Source: Aquincola tertiaricarbonis
GTDB lineage: Bacteria; Pseudomonadota; Gammaproteobacteria; Burkholderiales; Burkholderiaceae_C
Assembly (NCBI RefSeq): GCF_000969605.1
Contig: NZ_JZUE01000011.1
Coordinates: forward strand, 62,001-126,000
Length of the DNA: 64,000 nucleotides
Direction: 5' to 3'
Below, piece after piece: positions 42,030 through 51,951 of this stretch. Position 1 is the first letter of the stretch; the number at the start of each line of letters is the position of its first letter. The position numbers and the translations under genes were made by a program. The notes under the pieces are model-generated. The model saw only the letters and a list, made by a program, of their open reading frames with translations. It ran no database searches and was not told the origin of the DNA.

Positions 42030-43205
42030 TTACATCGTCTCGGCAAACAGCTCGCGGCCGATCAGCATGCGGCGGATCTCGCTGGTGCCGGCGCCGATCT
42101 CGTACAGCTTGGCGTCGCGCCACAGGCGGCCGGTGGGGTACTCGTTGGTGTAGCCCACGCCGCCCAGCGTCTGGATGGCTTCGCCGGCCATCCAGGTGGC
42201 CTTCTCGGCGGTGTAGAGGATGACGCCGGCCGCGTCCTTGCGCAGCGTGCGGCTGTGATCTTCGCGGTCGCAGGCCTGGCCCACCGCATAGGCATAGGCG
42301 CGGCAGGCCTGCCAGGTGGTGTACATGTCGGCCAGCTTGCCCTGCATCAGCTGGAACTCGCCGATGCTCTGGCCGAACTGCTTGCGCTCGTGCACGTAGG
42401 GCGTCACCACGTCCATGCAGGCGGCCATGATGCCCAGCGGCCCGCCGCTGAGCACCGCGCGCTCGTAGTCCAGGCCGCTCATCAGCACCTTCACGCCGCC
42501 GCCTTCGGCGCCCAGCACGTTCTCGGCCGGCACCTCGCAGTTGTCGAAGAACACGGGCCAGGTGTTGCTGCCGCGCATGCCCAGCTTGTCCAGCTTCTGG
42601 CCGAAGCCCAGGCCCTTGAAGCCCTTCTCGATGATGAAGGCCGTCATGCCCTTGGCGCCGGCCTCGGGCTCGGTCTTGGCGTACACCACCAGGGTGTCGG
42701 CATCGCCCCCGTTGGTGATCCACATCTTGCTGCCGTTGAGCACATAGCGGTCGCCGCGGCGCTCGGCGCGCAGCTTCATGCTCACCACGTCGGAGCCGGC
42801 ATTGGGCTCGCTCATCGCCAGCGCGCCCACGTGCTCGCCGCTCACCAGCTTGGGCAGGTACTTCTGCTTCTGCTGCGCGGTGCCGTTGCGGTGGATCTGG
42901 TTCACGCACAGGTTGCTGTGCGCGCCGTAGCTCAGGCCCACCGAGGCGGAGGCCCGCGACACCTCCTCCATCGCCACCATGTGCGCCAGGTAACCCAGGC
43001 CGGTGCCGCCGTATTCCTCGCTCACCGTCATGCCGTGCAGGCCCAGGTCGCCGAGCTTCTTCCACAGGTCGGCGGGGAACTGGTTCTCGCGGTCGATGTC
43101 CGCGGCGCGCGGCGCGATCTCGCTGGCGGCGAAGGATTGCACCGTGTCGCGCAGCATGTCGATGGTTTCGCCGAGCGCGAAGTTGAGTCCGGGCAGCAGG
43201 TTCAT
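42030..43205 (-). CDS. ivd: Isovaleryl-CoA dehydrogenase
   Basis: The 391-residue acyl-CoA dehydrogenase has [35 protein letters not shown] and the segment [15 protein letters not shown]. The Glu in that segment is at the position that acts as base in isovaleryl-CoA dehydrogenases, unlike most other acyl-CoA dehydrogenases. It oxidises isovaleryl-CoA to 3-methylcrotonyl-CoA with FAD. GGAG precedes the ATG; a TTG two codons upstream is less likely. It is first of the leftward operon ivd-mccB-liuC-mccA-mvaB. Confidence 0.95.
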   Translation of the reverse strand: MNLLPGLNFALGETIDMLRDTVQSFAASEIAPRAADIDRENQFPADLWKKLGDLGLHGMTVSEEYGGTGLGYLAHMVAMEEVSRASASVGLSYGAHSNLCVNQIHRNGTAQQKQKYLPKLVSGEHVGALAMSEPNAGSDVVSMKLRAERRGDRYVLNGSKMWITNGGDADTLVVYAKTEPEAGAKGMTAFIIEKGFKGLGFGQKLDKLGMRGSNTWPVFFDNCEVPAENVLGAEGGGVKVLMSGLDYERAVLSGGPLGIMAACMDVVTPYVHERKQFGQSIGEFQLMQGKLADMYTTWQACRAYAYAVGQACDREDHSRTLRKDAAGVILYTAEKATWMAGEAIQTLGGVGYTNEYPTGRLWRDAKLYEIGAGTSEIRRMLIGRELFAETM

Positions 43206-43268
43206 GGGCAAGGTCTCCGAGGGTTCTGCCGGCAGGATAGGCCAGGCGCGGGCCGCCTATCGGCCACA

Positions 43269-44318
43269 ATGGTTGCAAAACATGCCACCCGCACCCCCGT
43301 GAAATCCCGCGCTGTCACGCCCATCGCCTTCGTGCAGGCGCTGCTGTTGGCTTATGAACGCTACGGGGCAGACCCGTACGACGTGCTACGCAAGGCGCAA
43401 ATCACGCCAGCGATGCTGCGCCGCAGCGACAGCCGCATCAGCGCCGAGCAGATGGAGCAGGTGAGCGAAGCCGCCATGCGCGAGCTGGACGACGAGGCGC
43501 TGGGCTGGTGGCAGCGCCGCCTGCCCTGGGGCAGCTACGGCCTGCTGGCCCGCGCCAGCCTGACCGCGCCCGACCTGCGGGTGGCGCTCAAGCGCTGGTG
43601 CCGCCACCACCGGCTGGTGTGTGACGACGTGGCGCTGGCCCTGGAGGCCGACCGCCAGCAGGCCACCATCACGCTGGCCGAGCACAGGCCGCCGTGGCCC
43701 GGCACCCGGGAGCTGTGCCTGGTGACCACGCTGCGCAACATCCACGGCTATGCCAGCTGGCTGGTGGACTCGCGCATACCGCTTCGCAGCGTGCAGTTCC
43801 CGTTCGCGCGGCCGGCGCATGCCGATGCCTATCCGTGGATGTTCGGCTGCGAGCCGGTGTTCGATGCGCCGGTGGCTGCCTTCACCTTCGATGCGCAATA
43901 CCTGGCACTGCCGGTCAAGCGCGACGAACGCGCCGCGCGGCTGATGCTGCAACGCGCGCTGCCGCTGACGGTGCGCCTGTACCGGCGCGACCGGCTGCTG
44001 GTGCAGCGGGTGCGCGAGCTGCTGGCGCGCGAGCCGGCGGCGATGGTGAATGCCGACGCGCTGGCGGCGGCGCTGAACGTCTCGGTGCGCACGCTGCACC
44101 GGCAGCTGCAGGGCGAGGGCGCCTCGCTGCAAGCGCTGAAGGACGAGGCCCGGCGGGCACATGCGCTGGACCTGCTGGCCCGCACGCAACGGCCAATCAA
44201 GCAGATCGCGCAGGCGGTGGGCTTCGACAGCGAGAAGAGCTTTGCGCGGGCGTTTCGCGGCTGGGTGGGGCAGTCGCCGAGCGAGTGGCGGCGGGCGGGA
44301 CCTTCCGGGCGGGGCTGA
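43269..44318 (+). CDS. AraC-family regulator divergent from the leucine catabolism operon
   Basis: The 349-residue protein has an N-terminal arabinose-binding-like sensing domain (Arabinose_bd type: YGADPYDVLRKAQITPAMLRR, ISAEQMEQVSEAAMRELDDE) and a C-terminal AraC HTH (ADALAAALNVSVRTLHRQLQ, then IKQIAQAVGFDSEKSFARAF). Only 63 bases separate its start from ivd, so it is the obvious regulator of the operon. In many other proteobacteria this job is done by the MerR-type LiuR. A ligand from leucine breakdown is inference. Confidence 0.88.
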   Translation: MVAKHATRTPVKSRAVTPIAFVQALLLAYERYGADPYDVLRKAQITPAMLRRSDSRISAEQMEQVSEAAMRELDDEALGWWQRRLPWGSYGLLARASLTAPDLRVALKRWCRHHRLVCDDVALALEADRQQATITLAEHRPPWPGTRELCLVTTLRNIHGYASWLVDSRIPLRSVQFPFARPAHADAYPWMFGCEPVFDAPVAAFTFDAQYLALPVKRDERAARLMLQRALPLTVRLYRRDRLLVQRVRELLAREPAAMVNADALAAALNVSVRTLHRQLQGEGASLQALKDEARRAHALDLLARTQRPIKQIAQAVGFDSEKSFARAFRGWVGQSPSEWRRAGPSGRG

Positions 44319-44612
44319 AAGGGCTTGCCTTGCTGGCCGGGCTGCCTGTGCTTGTGCGCAAGGCCGGCGGGGTACTTACCTCCGGGACTGTCCCCCGCGC
44401 TTGGCCTGCCGGCCAAGCGCTCCTCCTTTATGTCCCTGCGGCAAGCACCCCGCCGGCCTTGGGCCCGGGCACTGGCCCGCGCTGATATGCCTGTGGAATG
44501 CAGGGCGCGTGTAGAACGTGGCTTCTGCGCCGGGTGTGCGGCCGAGGCAGCAGCCAGTACCCCGCCCTCCCGCGGCGTGAAAGCACATGCAGCACGGGCA
44601 ACAAGAACACAA
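44319..44612. other. 294-base gene-free stretch with nested inverted repeats
   Basis: No credible gene is seen between the AraC stop and the end of the hybrid kinase gene. The left half holds nested inverted repeats (44359-44461). The right half has ordinary GC-rich sequence ending in an A/C-rich stretch next to the kinase stop. Confidence 0.6.
44359..44461. repeat. Nested inverted repeat (outer 15 bp, inner hairpin 10 bp)
   Basis: CAAGGCCGGCGGGGT at 44359-44373 and ACCCCGCCGGCCTTG at 44447-44461 are perfect complements. Inside lie GGGAC-T-GTCCC at 44384-44394 and a perfect hairpin GCGCTTGGCC-TGCC-GGCCAAGCGC at 44397-44420. The whole can fold into a branched stem. It lies between the convergent AraC and hybrid kinase genes. 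It may be a dispersed structured element or a bidirectional terminator. Confidence 0.6.
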
Positions 44613-47600
44613 CTACCCCCCAGGCCTCAGCATCTCCCGCAACCTCGCACTCATCACCTCCATGGAGAACGGCTTGGTGATCATCTGCATGCCCGGCTCC
44701 AGGAAGCCGTTGGCCACGGCGGCGTTCTCGGCATAGCCGGTCATGAACAGCACCTTCAGGTCGGGCCGGTGCACCCGGGCCGCATCGGCCATCTGGCGGC
44801 CGTTGAGGCCGGGCAGGCCGATGTCGGTCACCAGCAGGTCGATGGGCTGCGGGCCCTGCAGCATCGCCAGGCCGGCCACGCCGTCGGCGGCTTCCAGCGC
44901 GCGGTAGCCCAGCTCCTGCAGCACGTCCACCACCAGCGCGCGCACCACGGCCTCGTCTTCCACCACCAGCACCACCTGGCCGCCGTCGCTCAGGTGGTCG
45001 ATGTCGGCGGGGCGGCTGGGCTCGATGTCGTCGGCCTGGCCGAGGTGGCGGGGCAGGTAGAGCTTGACGGTGGTGCCGTGGCCAGGCTCGCTGTAGATCT
45101 TGACGTAGCCCTCCGACTGCCGCGCGAAACCGTAGATCATCGACAGCCCCAGCCCGGTGCCCTGGCCGATGGGCTTGGTGGTGAAGAAGGGCTCGAAGGC
45201 ACGGGCCAGCACATCGGGCGTCATGCCGGTGCCGGTGTCGCTGACGCCGATGCACACGTACTGCCCGGGCGCGATGTCGCGGATGCGCACCGCATAACTG
45301 GCGTCCAGGCTGGTGTTGGCAGTCTCGATGGTCAACCGGCCGCCGCCCGGCATGGCGTCGCGCGCGTTGATGCACAGGTTGAGGATGGCGCTTTCCAGCT
45401 GGTTGGCATCGCACATCGTCAGCCACAGCTCGGGCGCCAGCATCAGCTCCAGCGTCACCGCCTCGCCCAGCGTGCGGCGCAGCAGGTCTTCCATCGACGC
45501 CACCAGCGGATTGGCCGCCACCGGCCGCGGGTCCAGCGGCTGCCGGCGCGAGAAGGCCAGCAGCCGGTGCGTCAGCGCCGCCGCGCGCTGGGCCGAGGCC
45601 ATCGCGCCGTTGATGAAGCGGTCCAGGTCGCTGCTGCGGCCCTGCAGCAGCCGGCGCTTGATGAGGTCGAGCGAGCCGGTGATGCCCTGCAGCAGGTTGT
45701 TGAAATCGTGCGCGATGCCACCGGTGAGCTGGCCCACGGCTTCCATCTTCTGCGACTGGCGCAGCGCCTCCTGCGCCTCCTCCAGCTGGGCCTGGCGCTG
45801 GCGTTCGGCGGTGACGTCGCGGCCGGTGGCCACGAAGCGGCCGGTGCCGGGCTCGGGCGACAGCGTCCAGGCCATCACCCGCCAATCGCCCTCGATGGTG
45901 GCCACGCGGTTCTCCAGCCGCACCGGCTGGCCGCTCTCGCGCATGCGGGCCAGGGCCTCGTGCATGGCGGGCAGGTCGTCGCGGTGCACCAGCGCGCTCA
46001 GAGGCTGCAGCATCAGCTGCGCATGGGCATGGCCCAGCTGCCGCGTCCACGAGGCGGACACCCGCTGCAGCTGCCCCTGCGCATCGGCAATGGCCAGCAG
46101 GTCCTCGGTCAGCGCCCACACCTGGTCGCGCTCGCGGGTGCGCTCCTCCACGCGGGCTTCCAGCGTCTCGTTGTCGCGCTGGGTGGCGCGGAACAGGCGG
46201 GCGTTGTCGATGGCGATGGCCGCCTGCGCGGCCAGGCCGCAGGCCAGGCGCTCGGCACGTTCGGTGAACACGTCGGCGTCCGGGTGGCCGAACATCAGGC
46301 AGCCCAGCACGTCGCCGGAGCGGGCCACCACCGGCACCGCCAGGTAGCTGCGCACCGGCAGATGGCGCTCGGGCATGCCGGCATGCGGCCAGTTGCGGCC
46401 GTAGCGTGGGTCTTGGGTGATGTCGGCCGAGCGGATGACGCCATCGCCGCGGAAGGTGGGCGCGAACACCTCGGTGGGCCGCGGCATGCCGAACTGCTCG
46501 AAGTCGCTGCGCTTGGCGCCCGACAGCGCATACAGCATGAAGCGCTCGTTCTGCTCGTCGCGCATGGTGTAGAAAAAGGCGCCGTAGCGCGCGGCGGTGA
46601 GCGCGGTGCCGGCGTCCACCACGCGCTGGACCAGGGTGTCGATGTCGAAGTCTTGCGCCAGCAGCGCGGCGGTGCGGTTCAGCGTTTCCAGCGCATGGGT
46701 CTCGTCGCGCAGCGCCTGCTCGGCGCGGGCGCGCTCCACCGCGTCCCAGATGCGGGCGGCCACGTCCTCGATCAGCGCCACTTCCTCGGGCGTCCAGTGC
46801 CGCGCCTCGTGCTGGGCCACGTAGAAGATGGCGCGCAGCTCGCCGTCGCCGCGCAGCGGCACCGCCACCAGGCTGTCCACGCCGAAGCGTTCCAGCACCG
46901 GCTGCATGCCTTCGGCGGTGATGTCCTCGCACACGCTGGTGCGGCCCTCGCGCCAGTGCGCCACCGGCGCGTCGCCGAAGGTGTCCAGCGGCCAGGTGCG
47001 GTGGTCGGCGGTGCGGCCGTCGGTCTGCTCGGCGTCCACCACGATGCACTCGGCCTGCAGCCGGCCCAGGCCGGCGCGGTGCGCACCGAGGAAGCCGCGC
47101 AGCATCTGCAGCGCATCGGCCAGCAGCGACTGCGGCTCGCCGGAGGGCCGCAGCCGGTCCGCCAGGTCCAGCAGCAGGGCCTGCCGCGCCTCGGCATGCT
47201 TGCGCGCGGTGATGTCGATGGCGGTGCCGATGGCGCGCACGCAGCGGCCGCCTTCGTCGAACAGGCCCTTGCCCTTGGCGGCCACCCAGCGCAGCACGCC
47301 GTCGTCGATGCCGACGGTGCGGTACTCCACGTCGTAGCTGCTGCGCTGGGCCGGGTCCATCGCGGCGGCAAAGGCGGCCATGGTGGCCGCGCGGTCGTCG
47401 GGATGCAGGCCGCTCTCGAACACCGCCAGCGAGGCCGGCTTGCCCGGCGCCAGCCCGAACATCGCCGCGGTGCGCGGCGACCACACCAGCTCGCGCGTCT
47501 CGGTGTCCAGGTCCCAGGTGCCGATCTCGGCGGCATCGGTGGCCAGCAGCAGCGATTGCCGGCTGGCCTCCAGCTGCTCGCTGGCCTGGCGCCGCTCGGT

Positions 47601-49391
47601 GATGTCGTAGCACACGCCCAGGTAGCGCAACTGGCCGGTGGGCGGATCGGCCACCACCTCGCCGCGACGCGCCAGCCAGCGCATGCGGCCGTCGTCGGCG
47701 CGGCGTATGCGGTATTCCACATAGGCCAGCCGCTGCGGCGTGGGGTCCGGGTCCACCGCCAGCAGCGGCACGTCGTCGGGATGCACCAGCGCCACCAGCT
47801 GCGCCACCGTCACCCGCGGCGTCTCGGGCAGGCCCCACAGCGCGCAGAAGGAGGCCGACACCGCCACCTCGCCGCGGTGGGGGTACAGCTCGAAGCTGCC
47901 GATGCTGCCGGCGCGCTGGGCGATGTGCAGCCGCTCCTCGCTGATGCGCAGCGCATCCCGCGCGCGGGCGCGCTCGGCGGCCAGCCGCAGGCGCTCGCTC
48001 ACCTCGCGCAGCAGCACCACGTCGTCGCTGGTCCACTGGCGCGGGCTGCTGTCGGTGACGAACACCACCGTGCCTTCGGCGCCCTGCGGCATCGGCGAGA
48101 CGGGCGACACCGGCACCAGCATCAGCGCGCCCACCTGCCAGTGCGCATGGCGGGCCGCGCCGCCGGCGGTGCGCGGGTCGGCCCGCACGTCGTTCACCAC
48201 CACCGGCGTGCCGGCGCGCACCGCGGCATCCAGGCCTTCGCCGTAGTCGGCCAGCGCATGCAGGCCCACGGCGGAGGCCACGCTGCCGTCGGTCCAGTCG
48301 TGGTCGATGTGCAGCTGCCAGTGTTCGTCCAGGTGGCCGAAGCCCACGCGGCTCACGTCCAGCAGCTCGCCCAGCCGGGCCGCGACGGTGCGCGACACCG
48401 CGGCCACGGCGCCCGCCTCGTGCAGGCTCTCGCTCAGCTCGAACAAGAAGTTCTGCCGCAACTCGGCCGCGCGTTGCTGCGTGCGGTTGCGCAGCACCTT
48501 CACGAAGCCCAGCGCCTGCCCGCCGTCGCCGCGCAGCAGCGTCATCTGGCCCGAAGCCCAGATGCGGCTGCCGTCGCTGCGCACGCGCCAGCCTTCCTCC
48601 ACCGACGGGTGGCCGGCCAGTGCCGAGGCCATCTCGCGCTCGATGCGGCCCACCGCCAGGTCCTTGGGCGTGAAGCAGCGGTGCAGGGTGTGGCCCAGCA
48701 TGTCTTCCTCGCGCCAGCCCAGCATGCGGCGCGCGCCTTCGTTCCAGCGGGTGACGCGGCCCTGCGCGTCCAGCGCGACGATGGCGTAGTCGGTGGCGCT
48801 GTCCACGATCTGGCGGTGCCGGGCCTCGGCCTCGCGCAGCTGCTGCTCGGAGGCATGGCGCTCCAGCACCATGGCGGCCGTCTGCGCGGCCAGGGCGAAG
48901 GCATCCAGCTCGTCGGGCTGCGGGTCGTGCGCCTGGCGGAAGAAGCCGACCAGCATGCCCAGGGGCCGGCCGTCCGCCGCGAGGATGGGCTGGGCGCACC
49001 AATGCAGCAGGCCGTAGCGCCGGGCGGCATGCTGGGCATCGGGCCACAGCGGCTGTTGCTGGCTGTCGCCGCGAGCCAGGCGCGGCGCCTCGGCCAGCAG
49101 GCCGGCCAGGGTGCTGCCCGGGGCCAGCGCTGCAGGGGCCGACAGTGCCTCGCGCACCGCCGGCGGCAGGCTGGGCGCGGCCCCGACCCGCAGCAGCCCC
49201 CCCGCAACCACCAGCACGCAGGCCTTGGTGGGCACCGGCGCGCCGGCCTCCAGCTCGCAGGCCAGGGCTTCCAGCACCTGGGGCAGCGGCACGCCGGCGG
49301 CAATCTGCGCCAGCACCCGGCGTTCTCCGTCCAGCAGCGCCAGGGTGGTGCTGCGGGGTCCGGTGGGTACGACTTCAGGCGAGGCGGACAT
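44613..49391 (-). CDS. Multi-sensor hybrid histidine kinase (4 GAF, 4 PAS, HisKA, HATPase, receiver)
   Basis: The 1592-residue protein has, in order: GAF about 17-174, PAS 192-300, GAF 312-472, PAS 477-597, PAS 610-727, GAF 734-890, GAF 905-1075, PAS 1087-1205, HisKA with His near 1228 (GGIAHDFNNLLQGI), HATPase about 1320-1445 (DTGTGMT, GTGLGLSMIYGF) and a receiver about 1472-1588 with Asp near 1521 (VTDIGLPGLNG). No membrane segment is seen, so signals are cytoplasmic. No dedicated response regulator is adjacent; the attached receiver may feed a phosphorelay. The chosen ATG has no strong ribosome binding site; an upstream alternative adds 17 residues. Domain boundaries are estimates. Confidence 0.9.
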   Translation of the reverse strand: MSASPEVVPTGPRSTTLALLDGERRVLAQIAAGVPLPQVLEALACELEAGAPVPTKACVLVVAGGLLRVGAAPSLPPAVREALSAPAALAPGSTLAGLLAEAPRLARGDSQQQPLWPDAQHAARRYGLLHWCAQPILAADGRPLGMLVGFFRQAHDPQPDELDAFALAAQTAAMVLERHASEQQLREAEARHRQIVDSATDYAIVALDAQGRVTRWNEGARRMLGWREEDMLGHTLHRCFTPKDLAVGRIEREMASALAGHPSVEEGWRVRSDGSRIWASGQMTLLRGDGGQALGFVKVLRNRTQQRAAELRQNFLFELSESLHEAGAVAAVSRTVAARLGELLDVSRVGFGHLDEHWQLHIDHDWTDGSVASAVGLHALADYGEGLDAAVRAGTPVVVNDVRADPRTAGGAARHAHWQVGALMLVPVSPVSPMPQGAEGTVVFVTDSSPRQWTSDDVVLLREVSERLRLAAERARARDALRISEERLHIAQRAGSIGSFELYPHRGEVAVSASFCALWGLPETPRVTVAQLVALVHPDDVPLLAVDPDPTPQRLAYVEYRIRRADDGRMRWLARRGEVVADPPTGQLRYLGVCYDITERRQASEQLEASRQSLLLATDAAEIGTWDLDTETRELVWSPRTAAMFGLAPGKPASLAVFESGLHPDDRAATMAAFAAAMDPAQRSSYDVEYRTVGIDDGVLRWVAAKGKGLFDEGGRCVRAIGTAIDITARKHAEARQALLLDLADRLRPSGEPQSLLADALQMLRGFLGAHRAGLGRLQAECIVVDAEQTDGRTADHRTWPLDTFGDAPVAHWREGRTSVCEDITAEGMQPVLERFGVDSLVAVPLRGDGELRAIFYVAQHEARHWTPEEVALIEDVAARIWDAVERARAEQALRDETHALETLNRTAALLAQDFDIDTLVQRVVDAGTALTAARYGAFFYTMRDEQNERFMLYALSGAKRSDFEQFGMPRPTEVFAPTFRGDGVIRSADITQDPRYGRNWPHAGMPERHLPVRSYLAVPVVARSGDVLGCLMFGHPDADVFTERAERLACGLAAQAAIAIDNARLFRATQRDNETLEARVEERTRERDQVWALTEDLLAIADAQGQLQRVSASWTRQLGHAHAQLMLQPLSALVHRDDLPAMHEALARMRESGQPVRLENRVATIEGDWRVMAWTLSPEPGTGRFVATGRDVTAERQRQAQLEEAQEALRQSQKMEAVGQLTGGIAHDFNNLLQGITGSLDLIKRRLLQGRSSDLDRFINGAMASAQRAAALTHRLLAFSRRQPLDPRPVAANPLVASMEDLLRRTLGEAVTLELMLAPELWLTMCDANQLESAILNLCINARDAMPGGGRLTIETANTSLDASYAVRIRDIAPGQYVCIGVSDTGTGMTPDVLARAFEPFFTTKPIGQGTGLGLSMIYGFARQSEGYVKIYSEPGHGTTVKLYLPRHLGQADDIEPSRPADIDHLSDGGQVVLVVEDEAVVRALVVDVLQELGYRALEAADGVAGLAMLQGPQPIDLLVTDIGLPGLNGRQMADAARVHRPDLKVLFMTGYAENAAVANGFLEPGMQMITKPFSMEVMSARLREMLRPGG

Positions 49392-49449
49392 GGCCGGCGC
49401 ATTCTGACCGACGGCCGGCGCTCGGTGCATGCCACGGCACAATCAGCCG

Positions 49450-50364
49450 ATGCTCGCTTTCCGCCTTGCTGCCGCCGGCGCCGGCTTCCTGATGCTGCTG
49501 GCCGGTTGTGCCACCCGGTCGGGCGACGTCAAGCCCCTGCCCTCCGACCCCGCCGCCTTCGCCAACCTGTCGTGCCAGGCGCTGTACACCGAGGCCGAGC
49601 AGGTGCAGCGCCGGGCCGCCGACGTGGCCTACACCATGGACGAGCGCGTGGGCAACAACGTCATCGCGCTGGGCGTGGGCGCCACCGTGTTCTGGCCGGC
49701 GCTGCTGGCCATGCGGCCCGACGGCCCCGATGCCGCCGAGCTGGGCCGCCTGCGTGGCCGGTATGACGCGCTGCAGCTGGCGCTGGTGCAGCGCCCCTGC
49801 CCGCCGCAGCCCGACACCCTGAGCGCCGAGCAGATGGCCACCATGCCGCTGCAGCCCGGCGAGCGCCTGGTGTACGAGGAACGCCAGGGCCGCGGCCCGG
49901 CGCGTGAGCTGAGCCTGCGCCTGAAGACGGTGCGGCGCGAGCAGCTGGAATTCCAGGCCCAGCTGCCGGGCGAGCGCGCGCCGGTGCGCTGGCTGCAGGA
50001 CGCCGCCGGCAACATCGCGCCACCGCCGGGCGGCGAGGCGGTGCTGTACTGGACGCGCCTGCTGCGCCCCGGCATGCAGCTGGGCGACGTGCTGGCAGGG
50101 GAGCTTCGCAGCACCACCGGCGACCAGGGCCGGCTGCGCGGCCAGGTGATCGCCACCGGCGTGCAGACCGGCTTCGGCCGCCCCTTCGACGCCGCCGTGA
50201 TCGAGCTCTATGGCGACGTGCCGTTCCGTCGCCACACCGCGCGGCTGGACGGCGTGATGGTCGTGGACCGCAAGAGCGGCGTGCTGCTGCGGCTGGAGCT
50301 GCGCAGCGGCAATGCCGACTTCGAGCTGCGCCGGCGCCTGCTGCGCGTGGAAGCAGCGGACTGA
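49450..50364 (+). CDS. Lipoprotein of unknown function
   Basis: The 304-residue protein has a short signal peptide ending in the lipobox LLAGC near residue 20. The sequence continues with LSCQALYTEAEQVQRRAADVAYTMDERVG and a hydrophobic stretch around residues 63-75 (NNVIALGVGATVFWPALLAM), then a beta-rich C-terminal half. No known domain is recognised. The start at MLAFRLAAAG is preferred over a start seven codons upstream. It is divergent from the hybrid kinase gene across 58 bases and 81 bases ahead of the Spy/CpxP-like gene. Confidence 0.75.
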   Translation: MLAFRLAAAGAGFLMLLAGCATRSGDVKPLPSDPAAFANLSCQALYTEAEQVQRRAADVAYTMDERVGNNVIALGVGATVFWPALLAMRPDGPDAAELGRLRGRYDALQLALVQRPCPPQPDTLSAEQMATMPLQPGERLVYEERQGRGPARELSLRLKTVRREQLEFQAQLPGERAPVRWLQDAAGNIAPPPGGEAVLYWTRLLRPGMQLGDVLAGELRSTTGDQGRLRGQVIATGVQTGFGRPFDAAVIELYGDVPFRRHTARLDGVMVVDRKSGVLLRLELRSGNADFELRRRLLRVEAAD

Positions 50365-50445
50365 AGACCCTGCGCCGCACGCGCAAGCCGCTTCACACTT
50401 CTTCACCGCGGGCGCGGCGGCCGGTTTACCGCCTGCGGTGATGCT

Positions 50446-51051
50446 GTGCGCTTCCAGGATTCCCGAAAGAACCGCTTGAAGACCAGCGCTTCCCATGCCC
50501 CCGCACGCTGGCTGGCCGCCAGCCTGCTGCTGGCCGGCGCCGCCCTGGCTGCCGTGCCCACCGCCTCCCGTGCCGACAACCGCGCCGAAGGCCCGCCGCG
50601 CCCGCAGGCCGGCCACGCCATGCCCGGCGCTCCCGGCCTGCCCGGTCTGCCGATGCAGGGCCCCGGCATGCAGCGCATGCTGCAGGAGGTGCAGGCCACG
50701 CCCGAGCAGCGGGAGCAGATCCGCCGCATCACCGACGCCGCCGCAGCCGACATGCGCAGCCAGCACGAGGCCGCGCGCGGCCTGCAGCAGCAGGTGGGCA
50801 GCCTGCTCACCGGCCCCACGGTGGATGCCGCGGCCGCCGAAAGCCTGCGCCAGCAGATGATGGCCCAGCACGACCAGGCCTCGCGCCGCATGATGCAGGT
50901 GATGCTGGACATCGCCAACGTGCTCACCCCCGAGCAGCGCCAGCAGCTGGCCGAGCGCATGGCGCGCCGCGCCGAGGCCGGCCCGCGTGGCGAGCCCGGT
51001 GGCCGGCCGCAGCACGGCGGCCCGCGCGGTGAACGCACCCCGGCGAGCTGA
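50446..51051 (+). CDS. Spy/CpxP-like periplasmic protein
   Basis: The protein has about 201 residues from a GTG start; a TTG at 50476 preceded by GAAAGA would give a more compact signal peptide. The hydrophobic segment WLAASLLLAGAALAAVPTAS is followed by a Pro/Gly/Met-rich region and a helical domain with two LTxxQ-like motifs (ATPEQREQIRR and LTPEQRQQLAERM). Spy/CpxP proteins are periplasmic chaperones or inhibitors of CpxA. The OmpR-type regulator and sensor kinase genes follow, giving a Cpx-like arrangement. Confidence 0.75.
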   Translation: MRFQDSRKNRLKTSASHAPARWLAASLLLAGAALAAVPTASRADNRAEGPPRPQAGHAMPGAPGLPGLPMQGPGMQRMLQEVQATPEQREQIRRITDAAAADMRSQHEAARGLQQQVGSLLTGPTVDAAAAESLRQQMMAQHDQASRRMMQVMLDIANVLTPEQRQQLAERMARRAEAGPRGEPGGRPQHGGPRGERTPAS

Positions 51052-51188
51052 GCATGCGCGTCGCCCACATGTTCGGCCGTTCCAAGGCCGCCGGCGCAGT
51101 GCCGGTGGCCGCCGCCCCCAGCCCCGCCGCCCCGGCCGCGGCGCAGTCTGCTGCTGCACGCGCGCCGTCGCAGCCCTACCATCCGGCC

Positions 51189-51899
51189 ATGACAGCGCAA
51201 CGTTTGCTTTTGATCGACGACGATGCCCGGCTGACGACCATGGTGGGCGACTACCTGCGCAACGCCGGCTACGAGATCGACGTGGCCGGCTCGCTGGCCG
51301 CCGGGCGCGACCGCCTGCGCCTGGGCCAGTACGACGCGCTGGTGCTCGACCTGATGCTGCCCGACGGCGACGGCCTGGACCTCACCCGCGAGCTGCGCGG
51401 CGATGCCCGCACCCGCCGGCTGCCGCTGCTGATGCTTACCGCCCGGGGCGAGCCGATGGACCGCATCGTCGGCCTGGAGATCGGCGCCGACGACTACCTG
51501 CCCAAGCCCTTCGAGCCGCGTGAGCTGCTGGCGCGCATCAAGGCGCTGCTGCGCCGTGCATCGCCCGAGCCGGCGGCCGACGAGGTGCTGCGCTTCGGCC
51601 GGCTGGAGATCGACCTCGGCGCCCGCCAGGCCTACCTGGGCGGCCAGGCCTGCGACCTCACCAGCCACCAGTTCGACCTGCTGGTGGTGCTGGCGCAAAG
51701 CCCGGGGCGCGTGCTGTCGCGCGACCAGATCATGGATGCGCTCAAGGGCCATCCGCTGGAGGCCTTCGACCGCTCGATCGACGTGCACATCTCGCGCATC
51801 CGCGCGTTGATCGAGGACGACCCGAAGAACCCCAAGCGCGTGCTCACCGTGCGCGGCGTGGGCTATCTCTTCGCGCGCAAGCAGGACGGCGAATCCTGA
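51189..51899 (+). CDS. OmpR/CpxR-like response regulator
   Basis: The 236-residue protein has a receiver with IDDDARL and the phosphoacceptor in LVLDLMLPDGDG, the switch Lys in PKPFEPRELLARI, and a C-terminal winged helix (LTSHQFDLLVVLAQSPGRVL, FDRSIDVHISRIRALIEDDP, TVRGVGYLF). The ATG at 51189 gives the standard receiver start. An in-frame upstream start would add 45 low-complexity residues. It precedes the sensor kinase by 52 bases. Confidence 0.92.
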   Translation: MTAQRLLLIDDDARLTTMVGDYLRNAGYEIDVAGSLAAGRDRLRLGQYDALVLDLMLPDGDGLDLTRELRGDARTRRLPLLMLTARGEPMDRIVGLEIGADDYLPKPFEPRELLARIKALLRRASPEPAADEVLRFGRLEIDLGARQAYLGGQACDLTSHQFDLLVVLAQSPGRVLSRDQIMDALKGHPLEAFDRSIDVHISRIRALIEDDPKNPKRVLTVRGVGYLFARKQDGES

Positions 51900-51951
51900 T
51901 GCGCCCGGGCCGCCCGCCGGTGGCCCGCCGGCGGGTCGGTGGAGTCCAGGC

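Noticed and set aside
44325-49766. Open frame of over 1800 codons on the + strand
   Set aside because: It is antisense to the hybrid kinase and has low-complexity composition without any domain. High GC suppresses stop codons.
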